Assembly: GCF_030819175.1 (NCBI RefSeq)
Contig: NZ_JAUTBJ010000002.1
Coordinates: 1,312,001-1,376,000 of the forward strand
Direction: 5' to 3'
Source: Sphingomonas sp. SORGH_AS_0879
GTDB taxonomy: Bacteria > Pseudomonadota > Alphaproteobacteria > Sphingomonadales > Sphingomonadaceae
DNA: 64,000 bases
Part shown: one piece after another, positions 33,478 to 42,889 of the stretch
How the letters are laid out: every line of letters begins with the position of its first letter
Numbering within the stretch: position 1 is the first letter of the stretch
Position numbers and translations under genes: made by a program
Notes under the pieces: model-generated
Seen by the model: the letters and a program-made list of their open reading frames with translations, nothing else
Databases searched by the model: none
Told to the model about the DNA's origin: nothing

Positions 33478-33851
33478 GCCTGTTCCTCGCCCTGGCGCTG
33501 GCGGCGGCCACGACCGCGCCCGATTACGGCAACACCCAGCTTGCCGACCCCCGCGCCGAGGCACAGGCCCGCGCCTTGATGGGCGAATTGCGCTGCGTCG
33601 TCTGTCAGGGCCAGTCGATCGCCGACAGCGATGCCGACATGGCCGCGGATATGCGCGCACTGGTCCGCCAGCGTATCGCTAAGGGGGAAAGCCCGGAGGC
33701 GATCCGCCACTGGCTGATCGAACGGTACGGCGATTATGTCAGCTATGATCCGCCGCTGTCGGGCGCGACGGCCTTGCTATGGGCGACGCCGATCCTGTTG
33801 TTGGGCGTCGGCGCGTGGATCGCGCGCTCCAGCTTTCGGCGGGCACGCTGA
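33474..33851 (+). CDS. ccmH: Cytochrome c maturation protein CcmH (CycL)
   Basis: Membrane-anchored thiol-reductase subunit of 125 residues. Signal-like N terminus, then the CcmH motif LRCVVCQGQSIADSDADMA with the two redox cysteines (RCVVC), then IRHWLIERYGDYVSYDPP and a C-terminal membrane helix (ALLWATPILLLGVGAWIA). It receives electrons from CcmG and prepares apocytochrome for heme attachment. Overlaps ccmG and ccmI by ATGA. Confidence 0.95.
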   Translation: MSLFLALALAAATTAPDYGNTQLADPRAEAQARALMGELRCVVCQGQSIADSDADMAADMRALVRQRIAKGESPEAIRHWLIERYGDYVSYDPPLSGATALLWATPILLLGVGAWIARSSFRRAR

Positions 33852-34477
33852 TGGGCTGGCTCACGCTTCTCGGCCTCGCGGCGGCGGCGATTGGGCTGGC
33901 GTTCTGGCTGCGTTTCCCCAGGCCGCTCTGGACGATGCTGGGGGCCGCGCTGGCGCTGGGCGGGGTCGGCTATGCATGGCAGGGAAGGCCGACCCTGCCC
34001 GCCGCCGCGCCCATGCCGCCGTCCGACCGGCAGTCGGACAATGAGGCGTTGATCGACCTGCGCGGGCAGTTGCTGGGGCGTTATGGCGGCGAGGCGGCGA
34101 TGTTCACCGCCGCCGATGCGCTGGCGCGGTCGGGTGACAGCCGGACGGCGGTGAAGATCATGCTGGGCGCGGTCGGGGCCAATCCGCGCAGCGTTCCCTA
34201 CTGGACCGAACTGGGCAATGTCCTGTTCGCACATGACCGCAATCAGATGTCGCCCGCCGCGCTATTCGCATTCCGCCGGGCACGGACGCTGGGAGCGAAC
34301 GACCCGGTGCCGTTCTTCTTCGAGGGGCTGGCCTGGATGCGGGCGGGGGATTTCGCCAGGGCCCGGCTGTTGTGGCGGCGCGCCCTGCAACTGACCCCCG
34401 CCGACGCATCCTATCGCCCGGCGATCGAGCAGCGGGTGATGCTGCTCGATCAGGCGATGCGGATGATGGGGCAATAA
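33851..34477 (+). CDS. ccmI: TPR protein, CcmI-like
   Basis: 208 residues: two N-terminal hydrophobic segments (LLGLAAAAIGLAFWL, LWTMLGAALALGGVGYAW), then a soluble region with tetratricopeptide repeats (LDLRG.., VPYWTELGNVLFAHDRNQMS, PFFFEGLAWMRAGDFARARL). This matches CcmI, the apocytochrome c chaperone of alphaproteobacterial ccm systems, in layout and in place at the operon end. The repeat domain is short for CcmI, so I call it CcmI-like. The RNA may end soon after 34477, where DUF3072 converges. Confidence 0.82.
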   Translation: MGWLTLLGLAAAAIGLAFWLRFPRPLWTMLGAALALGGVGYAWQGRPTLPAAAPMPPSDRQSDNEALIDLRGQLLGRYGGEAAMFTAADALARSGDSRTAVKIMLGAVGANPRSVPYWTELGNVLFAHDRNQMSPAALFAFRRARTLGANDPVPFFFEGLAWMRAGDFARARLLWRRALQLTPADASYRPAIEQRVMLLDQAMRMMGQ

Positions 34478-34481
34478 GGGC

Positions 34482-34694
34482 TTACTGGCCCCGCCCGGTC
34501 TTGGCCTGAAGCGCGTCGATCCGCTTGGAGGCGTCGGCCTTGCTCAACGTTTCGTCGAAGCCTTCGCCCGCTTCCTCGGACAGCGTCTTCAGATAGCTCG
34601 CCTGCGCGCCGGTCATCGGTTCGTCGCCGGTCGTCCAGTCATCGGGGTCCTTCTCGGCATTGGAGAAGGGTTCGGTCTTGGGATTGTCGGTCAT
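34482..34694 (-). CDS. DUF3072 family protein
   Basis: Small acidic cytosolic protein of 70 residues, with the family's core DDWTTGDEPMTGAQASYLKT followed by LSEEAGEGFDETLSKADASK. Function of DUF3072 is unknown; it is widespread in proteobacteria and actinobacteria. The ATG at 34694 starts the conserved part, with GAAAGGAATT upstream; a longer frame to 34718 exists. It converges with ccmI with only four bases between stops. Confidence 0.8.
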   Translation of the reverse strand: MTDNPKTEPFSNAEKDPDDWTTGDEPMTGAQASYLKTLSEEAGEGFDETLSKADASKRIDALQAKTGRGQ

Positions 34695-35098
34695 CGCGAA
34701 TTCCTTTCGCGGGACCAACTCTCATGTTCTTGATTTGTTTCACTGGTTCACGCGGAGACGCGGAGACGCAGAGAGGTTTGGGATAGACGCACCCATCGGT
34801 GCCGTTCGGCCGAAGGCCATGACGCACCCTGGCGATGAGGGACTGGCCTGTCGGCCGGACGTAAACTCTCCGCGCCTCCGCGCGAACCTTATCCCACGCA
34901 CCGATCAGTCAAATAAAACCGGAGGTCAGGGATTGCCCATGTGGCGGAGGTCCGGGCGTGCGCTTCGACTCTGCTCAGCGCGAACGGGGGTGGGCGATCC
35001 CAACAGCCGTCCGGCCTGAGCGAAGTCGAAGGCCACGGGGCCACCCTCGTGGCGGACACCGTGGCTTGCACTTCGACTTCGCTCAGTGCGAACGGAGT
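34695..35098. other. Gene-free region carrying two repeat types
   Basis: About 400 bases between DUF3072 and alanine dehydrogenase without a supported gene. It holds a MITE-like unit with inverted ends (34745-34780 and 34863-34888) and then three copies of the CTTCGACTTCGCTCAG module (34962-34987, 35007-35033, 35070-35095). Short frames across it read through these repeats and are not credible genes. Confidence 0.65.
34745..34888. repeat. MITE-like element with imperfect terminal inverted repeats
   Basis: The left end (GGTTCACGCGGAGACGCGGA, continuing GACGCAGAGAGGTTT) is matched by the inverted right end (AAACTCTCCGCGCCTCCGCG, CGAACC). The 80-base interior contains a GGCCGAAGGCC palindrome and no gene. 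Such GCGGAGACGCGG-type ends recur in many proteobacterial genomes. Confidence 0.6.
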
Positions 35099-36205
35099 TT
35101 AGCCCGCCCAGGCCTCGAACGGCAGGTCGAGCGCTTCGGCGACCGCCGCGTGGCGGATCTTGCCGCCCGAGACGTTCAGGCCGTTCGCCAGATGCGCATC
35201 AGCCTTCATCGCGGCTTCCGCTCCCATGTTGGCCAGCTTCACCGCGAAGGGCAGGGTCGCGTTGTTCAGCGCGAAGGTCGAGGTGCGGGCGACCGCGCCA
35301 GGCATGTTGGCGACGCAGTAATGGATCACGCCATCGACCTCGAACACCGGGTCCTGATGGGTGGTGGCATGGCTGGTCTCGAAGCAGCCGCCCTGGTCGA
35401 TCGCGATGTCGACCATCACCGAACCGCGCTTCATCGTCTTCAACATGTCGCGGGTGACCAGCTTCGGCGCGGCCGCACCGGGCACCAGCACCGCGCCGAT
35501 GACCAGATGCGCATTCTTCACCGCCGCCGCGATCGCCGCCTTGGAGGCATAGGCGGTCTTGATCTGGCTGGAGAAGAACATGTCCAGTTCGGCCAGACGG
35601 TCGTTGTTGATGTCATAGATGGTGACATCGGCGCGCAGGCCGACCGCCATCTGTGCCGCGTTCACGCCCGAGACGCCGCCGCCCAGGATCGCGACCTTGG
35701 CAGGCGCGACGCCCGGAACGCCGCCGAGCAGGATGCCACGGCCACCCTGCTGCTTTTCCAGATAATGCGCGCCGACCTGCACCGCCATGCGGCCCGCGAC
35801 TTCCGACATCGGCTTGAGCAGCGGCACGCCGCCGCGCGGGGACGTGACGGTTTCATAGGCGATGCAGGTCGCGCCCGACTTCATCAGTCCCTCGGCCTGC
35901 GGCTTGTCGGCGGCGAGGTGGAGATAGGTGAACAGCACATGGTGCGGACGCAGCATCGCGACCTCGACCGCCTGCGGCTCCTTCACCTTCACGATCATCT
36001 CGGCCTGGTCGAACACCTCGGCGGCGGTGGCGACGATGCGCGCGCCCGCGTCGATATAGTCCTGATCCTCGAAATCGATGCCGCTGCCGGCCTTGGTCTC
36101 GACGATGACCTCATGCCCGGCGGCGACCAGTTCGGCGACCGACGGCGGGGTCAGGCCGACGCGATATTCGTGGTTCTTGATTTCCTTGGGCACACCGACG
36201 CGCAT
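35099..36205 (-). CDS. ald: Alanine dehydrogenase
   Basis: NAD-dependent oxidation of L-alanine to pyruvate and ammonia. 368 residues, typical. N-terminal [20 protein letters not shown], substrate-binding [12 protein letters not shown] and [10 protein letters not shown] (Lys and His contacts), glycine-rich nucleotide loop [20 protein letters not shown], and [20 protein letters not shown]. The ATG at 36205 starts the conserved sequence; longer open frame lies upstream into the promoter. It is divergent from an Lrp-family gene at 36333, so alanine-responsive control is likely. Confidence 0.96.
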   Translation of the reverse strand: MRVGVPKEIKNHEYRVGLTPPSVAELVAAGHEVIVETKAGSGIDFEDQDYIDAGARIVATAAEVFDQAEMIVKVKEPQAVEVAMLRPHHVLFTYLHLAADKPQAEGLMKSGATCIAYETVTSPRGGVPLLKPMSEVAGRMAVQVGAHYLEKQQGGRGILLGGVPGVAPAKVAILGGGVSGVNAAQMAVGLRADVTIYDINNDRLAELDMFFSSQIKTAYASKAAIAAAVKNAHLVIGAVLVPGAAAPKLVTRDMLKTMKRGSVMVDIAIDQGGCFETSHATTHQDPVFEVDGVIHYCVANMPGAVARTSTFALNNATLPFAVKLANMGAEAAMKADAHLANGLNVSGGKIRHAAVAEALDLPFEAWAG

Positions 36206-36332
36206 GGGACTCTCCGTGAAGACGATTGCCATGACAATAGCGCCGATCGGGCGGGAGAGGTGTGCAAAGCGGTCCCGGTGAATCCTGTTTATCAGGATTT
36301 CCTTGCGTGGATGGCGGGTGTACCGGGGTGAA

Positions 36333-36776
36333 ATGTCCGACGCCATCGACCGCCGCATCCTGGCCCAACTGGCCCGCGATTCCGACCTGACCAGCGCCGC
36401 GCTGGGGGAGAAGGTCGGCCTGTCCGCCAGCGCGGCGCATCGCCGGGTTTCCCAACTGCGCGAGGCGGGGGTCATCACCGGCTATCGCGCGATCCTGAGC
36501 CACGAGGCGCGGGGGCGACCCTCGACCGTGATGGTCAACGTCACGCTGAAGGACCAGCGGCAGGACACGATGGCGGCGTTCGAGCGCGAAATCCTGCGCT
36601 GTCCCGAGATCGTCGAATGCTTCCTGATGAGCGGCGAGGCGGATTATATGATCCAGGTCGAGGTCCGGCGCGACGACAGCTATGAGCGCATCCACCGCGA
36701 AACGCTGGCGCGTTTGCCGGGGGTGACGCGGCTGGCCTCGCATTTCGTGATCCGCGAGGTGGTGCGGCGGTCTTGA
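36333..36776 (+). CDS. Lrp/AsnC family transcriptional regulator
   Basis: 147 residues: an N-terminal winged helix (DAIDRRILAQLARDSDLTSA, LGEKVGLSASAAHRRVSQLR) and a C-terminal RAM ligand-binding domain (VECFLMSGEADYMIQVEVRR, GVTRLASHFVIREVV). Divergent from ald across a 127-base gap, the arrangement of alanine-dehydrogenase activators in other bacteria. Binding alanine as effector is an inference from that arrangement. Start ATG at 36333. Confidence 0.9.
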   Translation: MSDAIDRRILAQLARDSDLTSAALGEKVGLSASAAHRRVSQLREAGVITGYRAILSHEARGRPSTVMVNVTLKDQRQDTMAAFEREILRCPEIVECFLMSGEADYMIQVEVRRDDSYERIHRETLARLPGVTRLASHFVIREVVRRS

Positions 36777-36825
36777 GGTCGCCCATGGTGCCCCGGCCAT
36801 TCATCATCCCCATTCATCATCCGTC

Positions 36826-36897
36826 GCCCCAGCGCAGGCTGGGGCCTTTGTCGATCGGAGCGGTGCCCTTGCCGAAGATCCCAGCCTTCGCTGGGAT
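36826..36897. repeat. Two hairpins between Lrp and amidohydrolase genes
   Basis: GCCCCAGC..GCTGGGGC (36826-36845) and ATCCCAGC..GCTGGGAT (36878-36897), each an 8-bp perfect stem. They follow the lrp stop and resemble sphingomonad intergenic repeats ending in TCATCC or GATGAC. Confidence 0.6.
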
Positions 36898-37005
36898 GAC
36901 GGAAGGGGGCTGGGATGACGTCAGGGGAGCCGGGGGGAATACCGAAAGTGATCGGCATACTCCCACGCTTCCCACCCAGCCCGTCACCCGATAGGGAATG
37001 ACCCC

Positions 37006-38680
37006 ATGGTAAAGCAGGCTTTCTCCTTCCGCGTCCTTCCCACCGTTCTCGCCGCGCTGGCGGTTGCGCTGTCTCCCGCTCCTGCCTTCGCCGATGCGCT
37101 GGTCGACAATGTCACCGGCCTGACGCTCGACAAGGATGGCAAGGTCGTGCGGTTCACCGGACTGCTGCTGACCCCGGATGGAGAGGTCGTGCGGCTGCTC
37201 TCCGCCAAGGACAAGCGCCCCGAGAAGCTGGACTGGCGCGCGGACATGAAGGGGCGGGTGATGCTGCCCGGTTTCGTCGATTCGCACGGGCATGTGATGG
37301 GGCTGGGCTTTCGCCTGATCGAACTCGACCTGTCGACCACCCGGTCGCTGGACGAAGCGCGCAGCCGGATCGCCGCCTATGTCGCGGCCAATCCGGATCG
37401 CAAGGTCATCCTGGGCGGCGGATGGAACCAGGAAAGCTGGGGCCTGGGCCGCTTTCCCACCAGCGCCGACCTGGATGCCGTCGCCGCCGACCGCCCGGTG
37501 GTGATGGAGCGCGCCGATGGCCATGCGCTGTGGGCGAACAGCGCGGCGATGAAGGCGGCGGGGATCACGGCCAAGACCGTCTCGCCCGCCGGTGGCCGGA
37601 TCGAGAAGATCGGCGGCCAGCCCTCCGGCGTGTTCGTCGACGCCGCGATGAGCCTGATCCAGAAGGCGATCCCGCAACCGCTGGCCAAGGATCGCAACAC
37701 CGCCTTCCTGAAGGCGCAGAACGAACTGCTCAGCCATGGCATCACCGCGACCGCCGATATGGGCACGACGCTGGACGAATGGATGACCTATCGCCGGATG
37801 GGCGATGCCGGAAATCTGCGGGTCCGCATCATGAGCTATGGCGGCGGGATCGACGATACGGTGCGGATCGGCGGCACCGGGCCGACGCCGTGGCTTTATA
37901 ACAACAAGCTGCGGCTGGTCGGGGTGAAGCTGTACGGCGACGGCGCGCTGGGGTCGCGGGGGGCTTGGCTGAAGCAGCCCTATGCCGATGCGCCGGGCCA
38001 GTCGGGGCTGGGCTTCATGACCGACGACGTCATCCGCAACCTGATGAGCCGTGCGGCGATGGACAAGTACCAGGTCGCGGTCCATGCGATCGGCGACAAG
38101 GCCAATGCGCAGGTGCTCGACGCGATCGACGAACTGGCCGAAACCTATAAGGGCGACCGGCGCTGGCGGATCGAACATGCGCAGATCGTCGATCCGGTCG
38201 ACCTGCCGCGCTTCGGCAAACATGGTATCGTCGCCTCGATGCAGCCGGTGCACGAGACCAGTGACCGCCAGATGGCGGAAGCGCGGCTGGGCCCGGCGCG
38301 TCTGGCGGGGGCCTATGCCTGGAACACGATGTTGAAGAACGGCGCGACGCTGACCTTCGGGTCGGACTATCCGGTCGAGAGCCCCGATCCCTTTGCGGGC
38401 TGGGCCGCGGCGATCACACGGCAAGGCCCGGACGGCCAGCCCTATGGCGGGTGGCAGCCACAGGAGATCATCGGACGCGAGTCGGCCTGGCGCGCCTTCA
38501 CCATGGACGGTGCCTATGCGGCCTTTGCCGAGGACCTGTTCGGGCGACTGGGGCCAGGGCCAGCAGGCGGACTTCATCATCGTCGACCGCAACCCGCTGG
38601 ACATCAACCCCAGCGAGTTGCGCGCGACGCGGGTAGAGGAAACCTGGATCGGCGGGCAGAAGGTCTGGGAGCGGAAGTGA
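37006..38680 (+). CDS. Secreted amidohydrolase family 3 (YtcJ-like), apparent frameshift near 3' end
   Basis: Probable periplasmic metal-dependent hydrolase. Signal peptide (TVLAALAVALSPAPAFA, cleavage after about residue 29). Metal-site motifs: PGFVDSHGHVMGLG, VKLYGDGALGSRGA, VAVHAIGDKANAQVLDAIDE, RIEHAQIVDP and LTFGSDYPVES. Substrate unknown. The frame breaks at 38550-38553: four G where three are needed. In the corrected frame the C terminus reads LGQGQQADFIIVDRNPLDIN, the expected end of this family, stopping at 38680. In the uncorrected frame translation runs to 38688 with unrelated residues. Likely a base-calling error; corrected length about 557 residues. Confidence 0.9.
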
Positions 38681-38778
38681 TGTTATAGGCCGCCCCATGA
38701 CCATGGGCGTCGCGCTTCGGGACACCTGCTCGCCAACCGCCTGATGATTTGGCGGCAATTTTCATCTATCATCGCCCC

Positions 38779-39843
38779 ATGAAACATCGTCTCGTTCTTG
38801 CCGGGCTGGTCGCCGTCGCCATGCCGTCGATCGCCATCGCCGACCCCCTGGTGGTCGGGATCGATGCGCTGAAGGAATGGAATCTCATCGTCCTGGGCGA
38901 CCTGACCTCCAGTTCGGAGGTGGAGGGGCGAACCTTTGTCGGTGGCAATCTCAGCGGCAATTCGTCCAACTACCAGATTCGCACCGTCCCCGCCTCGACC
39001 TATGCGCTGCCCGGCCTGACGGTGGTCGGTGACGTTCTGGGCGGCACCAAGAACCTGAACAACGGCTCGGGTGCGCTGGTCGGCGGCAATGTGCAGAGCG
39101 GTTTCAACCTGAACGGCGGCATTCAGACGGTGAAGGTCGGGGGCAGCCTGTCCAACACCAATATCAACCAGAATGTCGTCCAGTCGGGCCTGGGGAACAG
39201 CGATCCCGGCTTCGTCGCGGGGTTGACGCAGCAGAAGACGGTGCTGGCGAGCAGCATGACGGACCTGTCGAACGGCTATGCCGCACTCAGCCCGACGGCG
39301 CAGGTTTCGATCGCGGGCAATCGCGCGACGTTCAACGCGGTGGCCAATGCCGATGGCGTCGGCGTGTTCAACCTGACCGCCGCCGACCTGACGCGCTTCG
39401 GCGAGATCGCGTTCAACACCAATGGCGCCGACACCGTCATCGTGAATGTCAGCGGCAGTGCGATCCAGTTGAACGACAATTTCCTGGGCAATGCCACGGG
39501 GCTGGGCGAGCATGTCATCTGGAACTTCCCCGATGCGACCAGCCTGACCCTGTCGACCGCATGGAAGGGGTCGGTGCTGGCCCCCAAGGCCGCGGCGGTG
39601 ACTGGCAACTATATCGAAGGATCGGCGGTGTTCGGCAGCCTGATCCAGAATGGCGAGTTCCACCTGGGGACCTATATCGGCACCTATACCCCGACCGCGC
39701 CCAATCCGCCGAGCAGTTCGGGCGGGAGCAGCGGCGGCGGGTCGCCGACCCCGGTGCCCGAGCCGGGCAGCCTGTTGATGATGGCCGTCGGACTCGGATT
39801 GATGGCGATGGTGGCGTGGCGTCGACGGTCGGTGTCGGCCTGA
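38779..39843 (+). CDS. Choice-of-anchor A family protein with PEP-CTERM sorting signal
   Basis: Secreted surface protein of 354 residues. Signal peptide (LVLAGLVAVAMPSIAIA, to about 21), then a repeat-like beta domain (WNLIVLGDLTSSSEVEGRTF, GGNVQSGFNLNGG), which is the collagen-binding-type or choice-of-anchor A fold. It ends with a serine/glycine linker and VPEPGSLLMMAVGLGLMAMV followed by WRRR, a PEP-CTERM tripartite signal recognised by an exosortase. No exosortase or polysaccharide gene is in the window. Family is clear; role in the envelope or biofilm is inferred. Confidence 0.88.
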   Translation: MKHRLVLAGLVAVAMPSIAIADPLVVGIDALKEWNLIVLGDLTSSSEVEGRTFVGGNLSGNSSNYQIRTVPASTYALPGLTVVGDVLGGTKNLNNGSGALVGGNVQSGFNLNGGIQTVKVGGSLSNTNINQNVVQSGLGNSDPGFVAGLTQQKTVLASSMTDLSNGYAALSPTAQVSIAGNRATFNAVANADGVGVFNLTAADLTRFGEIAFNTNGADTVIVNVSGSAIQLNDNFLGNATGLGEHVIWNFPDATSLTLSTAWKGSVLAPKAAAVTGNYIEGSAVFGSLIQNGEFHLGTYIGTYTPTAPNPPSSSGGSSGGGSPTPVPEPGSLLMMAVGLGLMAMVAWRRRSVSA

Positions 39844-39871
39844 CGGGGAAGGCCACGCGATCACGCCAATG

Positions 39872-39908
39872 AAAAAGGCCGGTCCGCTCTTTGCGAACCG
39901 GCCTTTTT
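39872..39908. terminator. Bidirectional rho-independent terminator
   Basis: A perfect 12-bp stem (AAAAAGGCCGGT with ACCGGCCTTTTT) with a 13-base loop lies between the convergent PEP-CTERM gene and ctrA. The A run and T run on opposite sides make it work in both directions. Confidence 0.92.
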
Positions 39909-39924
39909 CGTAACGGCCAAAGGA

Positions 39925-40626
39925 TCAGGCGACGGCGGCCTGTTCCCCCTCGTCCAGTTCGCGCAGCACATAGCCGCGACCCCAGACGGTCTCGATATAA
40001 TTCTCGCCATCGCAGGCCAGGCTCAGCTTCTTGCGCAGCTTGCAGATGAAGACGTCGATGATCTTCAACTCGGGCTCGTCCATCCCGCCATAGAGATGGT
40101 TGAGGAACATCTCCTTGGTCAGCGTCGTGCCCTTGCGGAGCGACAACAGCTCCAGCATCGCATATTCCTTGCCGGTCAGGTGGACGCGGGCATTGTCGAC
40201 CTCGACCGTCTTGGCGTCGAGATTGACCGCCAGCTTGCCGGTGCGGATGATCGACTGCGAATGGCCCTTGGAGCGACGGACCACGGCGTGGATGCGCGCG
40301 ATCAGCTCCTCGCGGTGGAAGGGCTTGGTGACATAGTCGTCGGCGCCGAAGCCGAAGCTGCGCACCTTCGAATCCATTTCGTTGATCCCCGACAAGATCA
40401 GCACCGGGGTCGAGACGCGCGCGACACGCAGGCGCTTCAGCACGTCATAGCCATGCATGTCCGGCAGGTTCAGGTCGAGCAGGATGATGTCGTAGTCGTA
40501 CAGCTTGCCCAGATCGAGGCCTTCTTCACCCAGATCCGTGGTATAGACGTTGAAGCCTTCGCTGCCGAGCATCAGCTCGATCGCCTTGGCGGTGGTCGGT
40601 TCGTCCTCGATCAGCAGCACGCGCAT
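39925..40626 (-). CDS. ctrA: Cell-cycle response regulator CtrA
   Basis: OmpR-type response regulator of 233 residues. Receiver domain [20 protein letters not shown] with phospho-Asp in [20 protein letters not shown] (about 51), Lys in DDYVTKPF, and a winged helix ([50 protein letters not shown]), which is the CtrA form. It controls cell-cycle, motility and envelope genes in alphaproteobacteria. Start ATG at 40626 matches other CtrA proteins. Two TTAA-N7-YNAAC boxes lie 56 and 92 bases upstream, consistent with self-regulation. Confidence 0.96.
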   Translation of the reverse strand: MRVLLIEDEPTTAKAIELMLGSEGFNVYTTDLGEEGLDLGKLYDYDIILLDLNLPDMHGYDVLKRLRVARVSTPVLILSGINEMDSKVRSFGFGADDYVTKPFHREELIARIHAVVRRSKGHSQSIIRTGKLAVNLDAKTVEVDNARVHLTGKEYAMLELLSLRKGTTLTKEMFLNHLYGGMDEPELKIIDVFICKLRKKLSLACDGENYIETVWGRGYVLRELDEGEQAAVA

Positions 40627-40681
40627 CGACAATCCCCATTCGCGAATGATCGCCACCAAGGTCCCCGGGCGACCGGATGTG

Positions 40682-40733
40682 TTAATCATTAGCCAACGCT
40701 TGCGTGAACGTAAAAGGTTAATTCGCTCCTAAC
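40682..40733. promoter_or_regulatory. Two CtrA-like binding boxes upstream of ctrA
   Basis: TTAA-N7-CCAAC at 40682-40697 and TTAA-N7-CTAAC at 40718-40733, each one mismatch from the known CtrA box TTAA-N7-TTAAC. They lie in the 102-base gap upstream of ctrA. Function is inferred from the known autoregulation of ctrA in Caulobacter. Confidence 0.5.
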
Positions 40734-41823
40734 CCGGATTATTATTGTCTTGTTTCACTCTGGCCCGGGGGTCGAGCAAGGTCTGATGTTCCACCGGCGG
40801 AATGTCTTCGCCCAGAACTTCCCGCAAATACAGGCTTCTGATCAAGGTAAACACGACGATCAACAGTGCCGCGGAAAAGAAAAGTCCGAAAAGGCCGAAT
40901 ATGGTGCCGATCCCGATGATCGCGAAAAGGGTTACGGCCGGAGGGATCGCCACGACGCGACTGGTGACGAAGGGGGTGATGGCGTTGGTCTGGACCAGGC
41001 GGACCAGGGCGAAGGTGATGAGCGTGCCGATGATCGCATGGTTGCCGCCCTGCGCCGCCAGCCCCAGCGCGGGCAGCATCGCGGCGATCGGCCCGACATA
41101 GGGGACGAATTCGCTGAGGCCCGTCAGCAGCCCCAGCGCGGCGGCGGACGGCACCCCCGCGATCGCCAATCCTACGCCGACCAGCACGCCCATCGTCGTC
41201 ATCTGGATCAATTGCGCGCGGAGCCACAGGCGAAGGGTCGATCCGGTATCGAACAGCGCATCCTCCATCGCCGGGCGCATCGATCGAGGGATCAGCAGCA
41301 GGAAGCCGCGCTCATAGACTTTGGGATCGGCGGCGAAGAACAGCGCCCCGACCAGCAGCAACAGGCAGTTGAGCACGAACTCGCCCGCGCCCGACACGAT
41401 GCCGCCGATATCCTGCGCCACCCGGCTGCCCGCATAGGCGGCGCGGACCGCGTCCACCACCTTGGCTCCGACCGGCGATTGCGCGGCCCAGGCGGCTAAC
41501 TGGTCGATCAGGTTCGGCAATTGCGTGACCAGCGTGTTCAACTGCTGGCGAAAGGCGACGCCGAACAGCCAGGCCAGGAAGCCCAGCACCGCCAGCACCG
41601 TCGCGACCGACAGGGTCAGCGAGCGTTTGGGGCCGATCGGCAGACGGTCGGCATAGAGATCGGCGATGGCATGGATGACGATCGCCCCCAGGATCGACCC
41701 GAAGGCGAGGATCAGCAGGTCGCCCGCCCGGAACAGTGCGGCGCCGACGCCCAGGATCACCAAGGTCAGGACGATGCGGCGGATGAAGCGCGCATCGGCC
41801 TCGTCGGGGCGAAGCCGGTTCAT
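40729..41823 (-). CDS. AI-2E family transporter (PerM-like)
   Basis: Inner-membrane permease of 364 residues with about eight hydrophobic segments, including LVILGVGAALFRAGDLLILA near the N terminus, a central soluble region, and the C-terminal TPFVTSRVVAIPPAVTLFAI and GLFGLFFSAALLIVVF. The family includes quorum-signal exporters and sodium/proton antiporters; the substrate cannot be told here. Its ATG overlaps the stop of the LysR gene as TGA/ATG, so they are probably co-transcribed. Last residues overlap a CtrA-like box. Confidence 0.85.
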   Translation of the reverse strand: MNRLRPDEADARFIRRIVLTLVILGVGAALFRAGDLLILAFGSILGAIVIHAIADLYADRLPIGPKRSLTLSVATVLAVLGFLAWLFGVAFRQQLNTLVTQLPNLIDQLAAWAAQSPVGAKVVDAVRAAYAGSRVAQDIGGIVSGAGEFVLNCLLLLVGALFFAADPKVYERGFLLLIPRSMRPAMEDALFDTGSTLRLWLRAQLIQMTTMGVLVGVGLAIAGVPSAAALGLLTGLSEFVPYVGPIAAMLPALGLAAQGGNHAIIGTLITFALVRLVQTNAITPFVTSRVVAIPPAVTLFAIIGIGTIFGLFGLFFSAALLIVVFTLIRSLYLREVLGEDIPPVEHQTLLDPRARVKQDNNNPG

Positions 41824-42755
41824 CGCACGTCCCCCATCGCCTTCTCCGTCGCCTTGGCGATCATGCAGGGGTCGCGGACCCGGTCGGCCAGCCAGGCGAT
41901 CAGCGCCTCGACCCGCGCCGGGCGCAAGGGGCTGGGCGGCGTCAGCAGATGAAGCCCGATCGGCGGCGGCGTCCAGTCCTCCAGGATCGCCACCGCGCGG
42001 CCCGATGCCAGATGCGGCCCGATGATGAACCCCGGCAGCCGCGCGATGCCCAGTCCGGCCAGCACGGCGGGGACCAGTGCATCGCCACTATTGGCGGTCA
42101 GCGGACCTTGCGGACGGACCGACACTTCCGCCCCGTCGGAGCGGCGAAAGCGCCAGGGGCCGGTGATGTTGGAATAGCTGAGCAGCCGATGCTCGCCCAG
42201 TTCATTGGGGTGGGTCGGCGTGCCATGCTCCGCCAGATAGCCGGGCGAAGCGACGACATGCGTAGAAATCCCGCACAGCCGCCGCGCGCGCAGCGAGCTG
42301 TCGGGCAGATCGGCGATGCGCAGTGCGATGTCATAGCCTTCCGCGACGATATCAACCCGCGCGTCGGACAGGCTGAGTTCGATCTCGATCCCCGGATGCG
42401 CGGCCAGGAACTCGGCGATGACCGGTGCGATGTTGGTCACCCCGAACGACATGGGCGCGGCCAGGCGGATGCGACCGGCGGGTGCGCTGGCGGCGTCGCG
42501 CGCGGCTTCCTCGGCGGCGCGGGCCTCGGCCAGGATGCGCGCGGCATGCTCGGCCAGCGGCTTGCCCGCCTCGGTCAGCGCGAGGCGGCGCGAGGTGCGG
42601 TGGAACAGCGACTGGTTGAGTTGCGCCTCCAGCCGGGTGATCGCTTTCGACACGGTCGCCTTGGACAGGCCGATCGCGTCGGCGGCGCCGCTGAAGGACC
42701 GGTGCTCGACCACGGCGGCGAAGATGGCCCAGGCTTCCAGATCCGGCAGACGCAT
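41820..42755 (-). CDS. LysR family transcriptional regulator
   Basis: 311 residues. N-terminal winged helix (WAIFAAVVEHRSFSGAADAI, GLSKATVSKAITRLEAQLNQ, FHRTSRRLALTEAG), then the periplasmic-binding-protein-like effector domain with GRIRLAAPMSFGVTNIAPVI. It resembles the subgroup next to pirin and quinone-reductase genes. It is divergent from pirin and wrbA across 134 bases and likely controls them, by convention of LysR gene layout. Confidence 0.92.
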   Translation of the reverse strand: MRLPDLEAWAIFAAVVEHRSFSGAADAIGLSKATVSKAITRLEAQLNQSLFHRTSRRLALTEAGKPLAEHAARILAEARAAEEAARDAASAPAGRIRLAAPMSFGVTNIAPVIAEFLAAHPGIEIELSLSDARVDIVAEGYDIALRIADLPDSSLRARRLCGISTHVVASPGYLAEHGTPTHPNELGEHRLLSYSNITGPWRFRRSDGAEVSVRPQGPLTANSGDALVPAVLAGLGIARLPGFIIGPHLASGRAVAILEDWTPPPIGLHLLTPPSPLRPARVEALIAWLADRVRDPCMIAKATEKAMGDVR

Positions 42756-42889
42756 CCATATCCCCTTCGCGCCGATTCCGTGGCTGTCGGCTCCGCGCTA
42801 CAATGCACTTGGAAACGATCGGTTTCCAGCGTTTCCGTTTACGCGACGATTATGCACCCTATCTTGGGCTCAACCAAGGGAGATACCCT

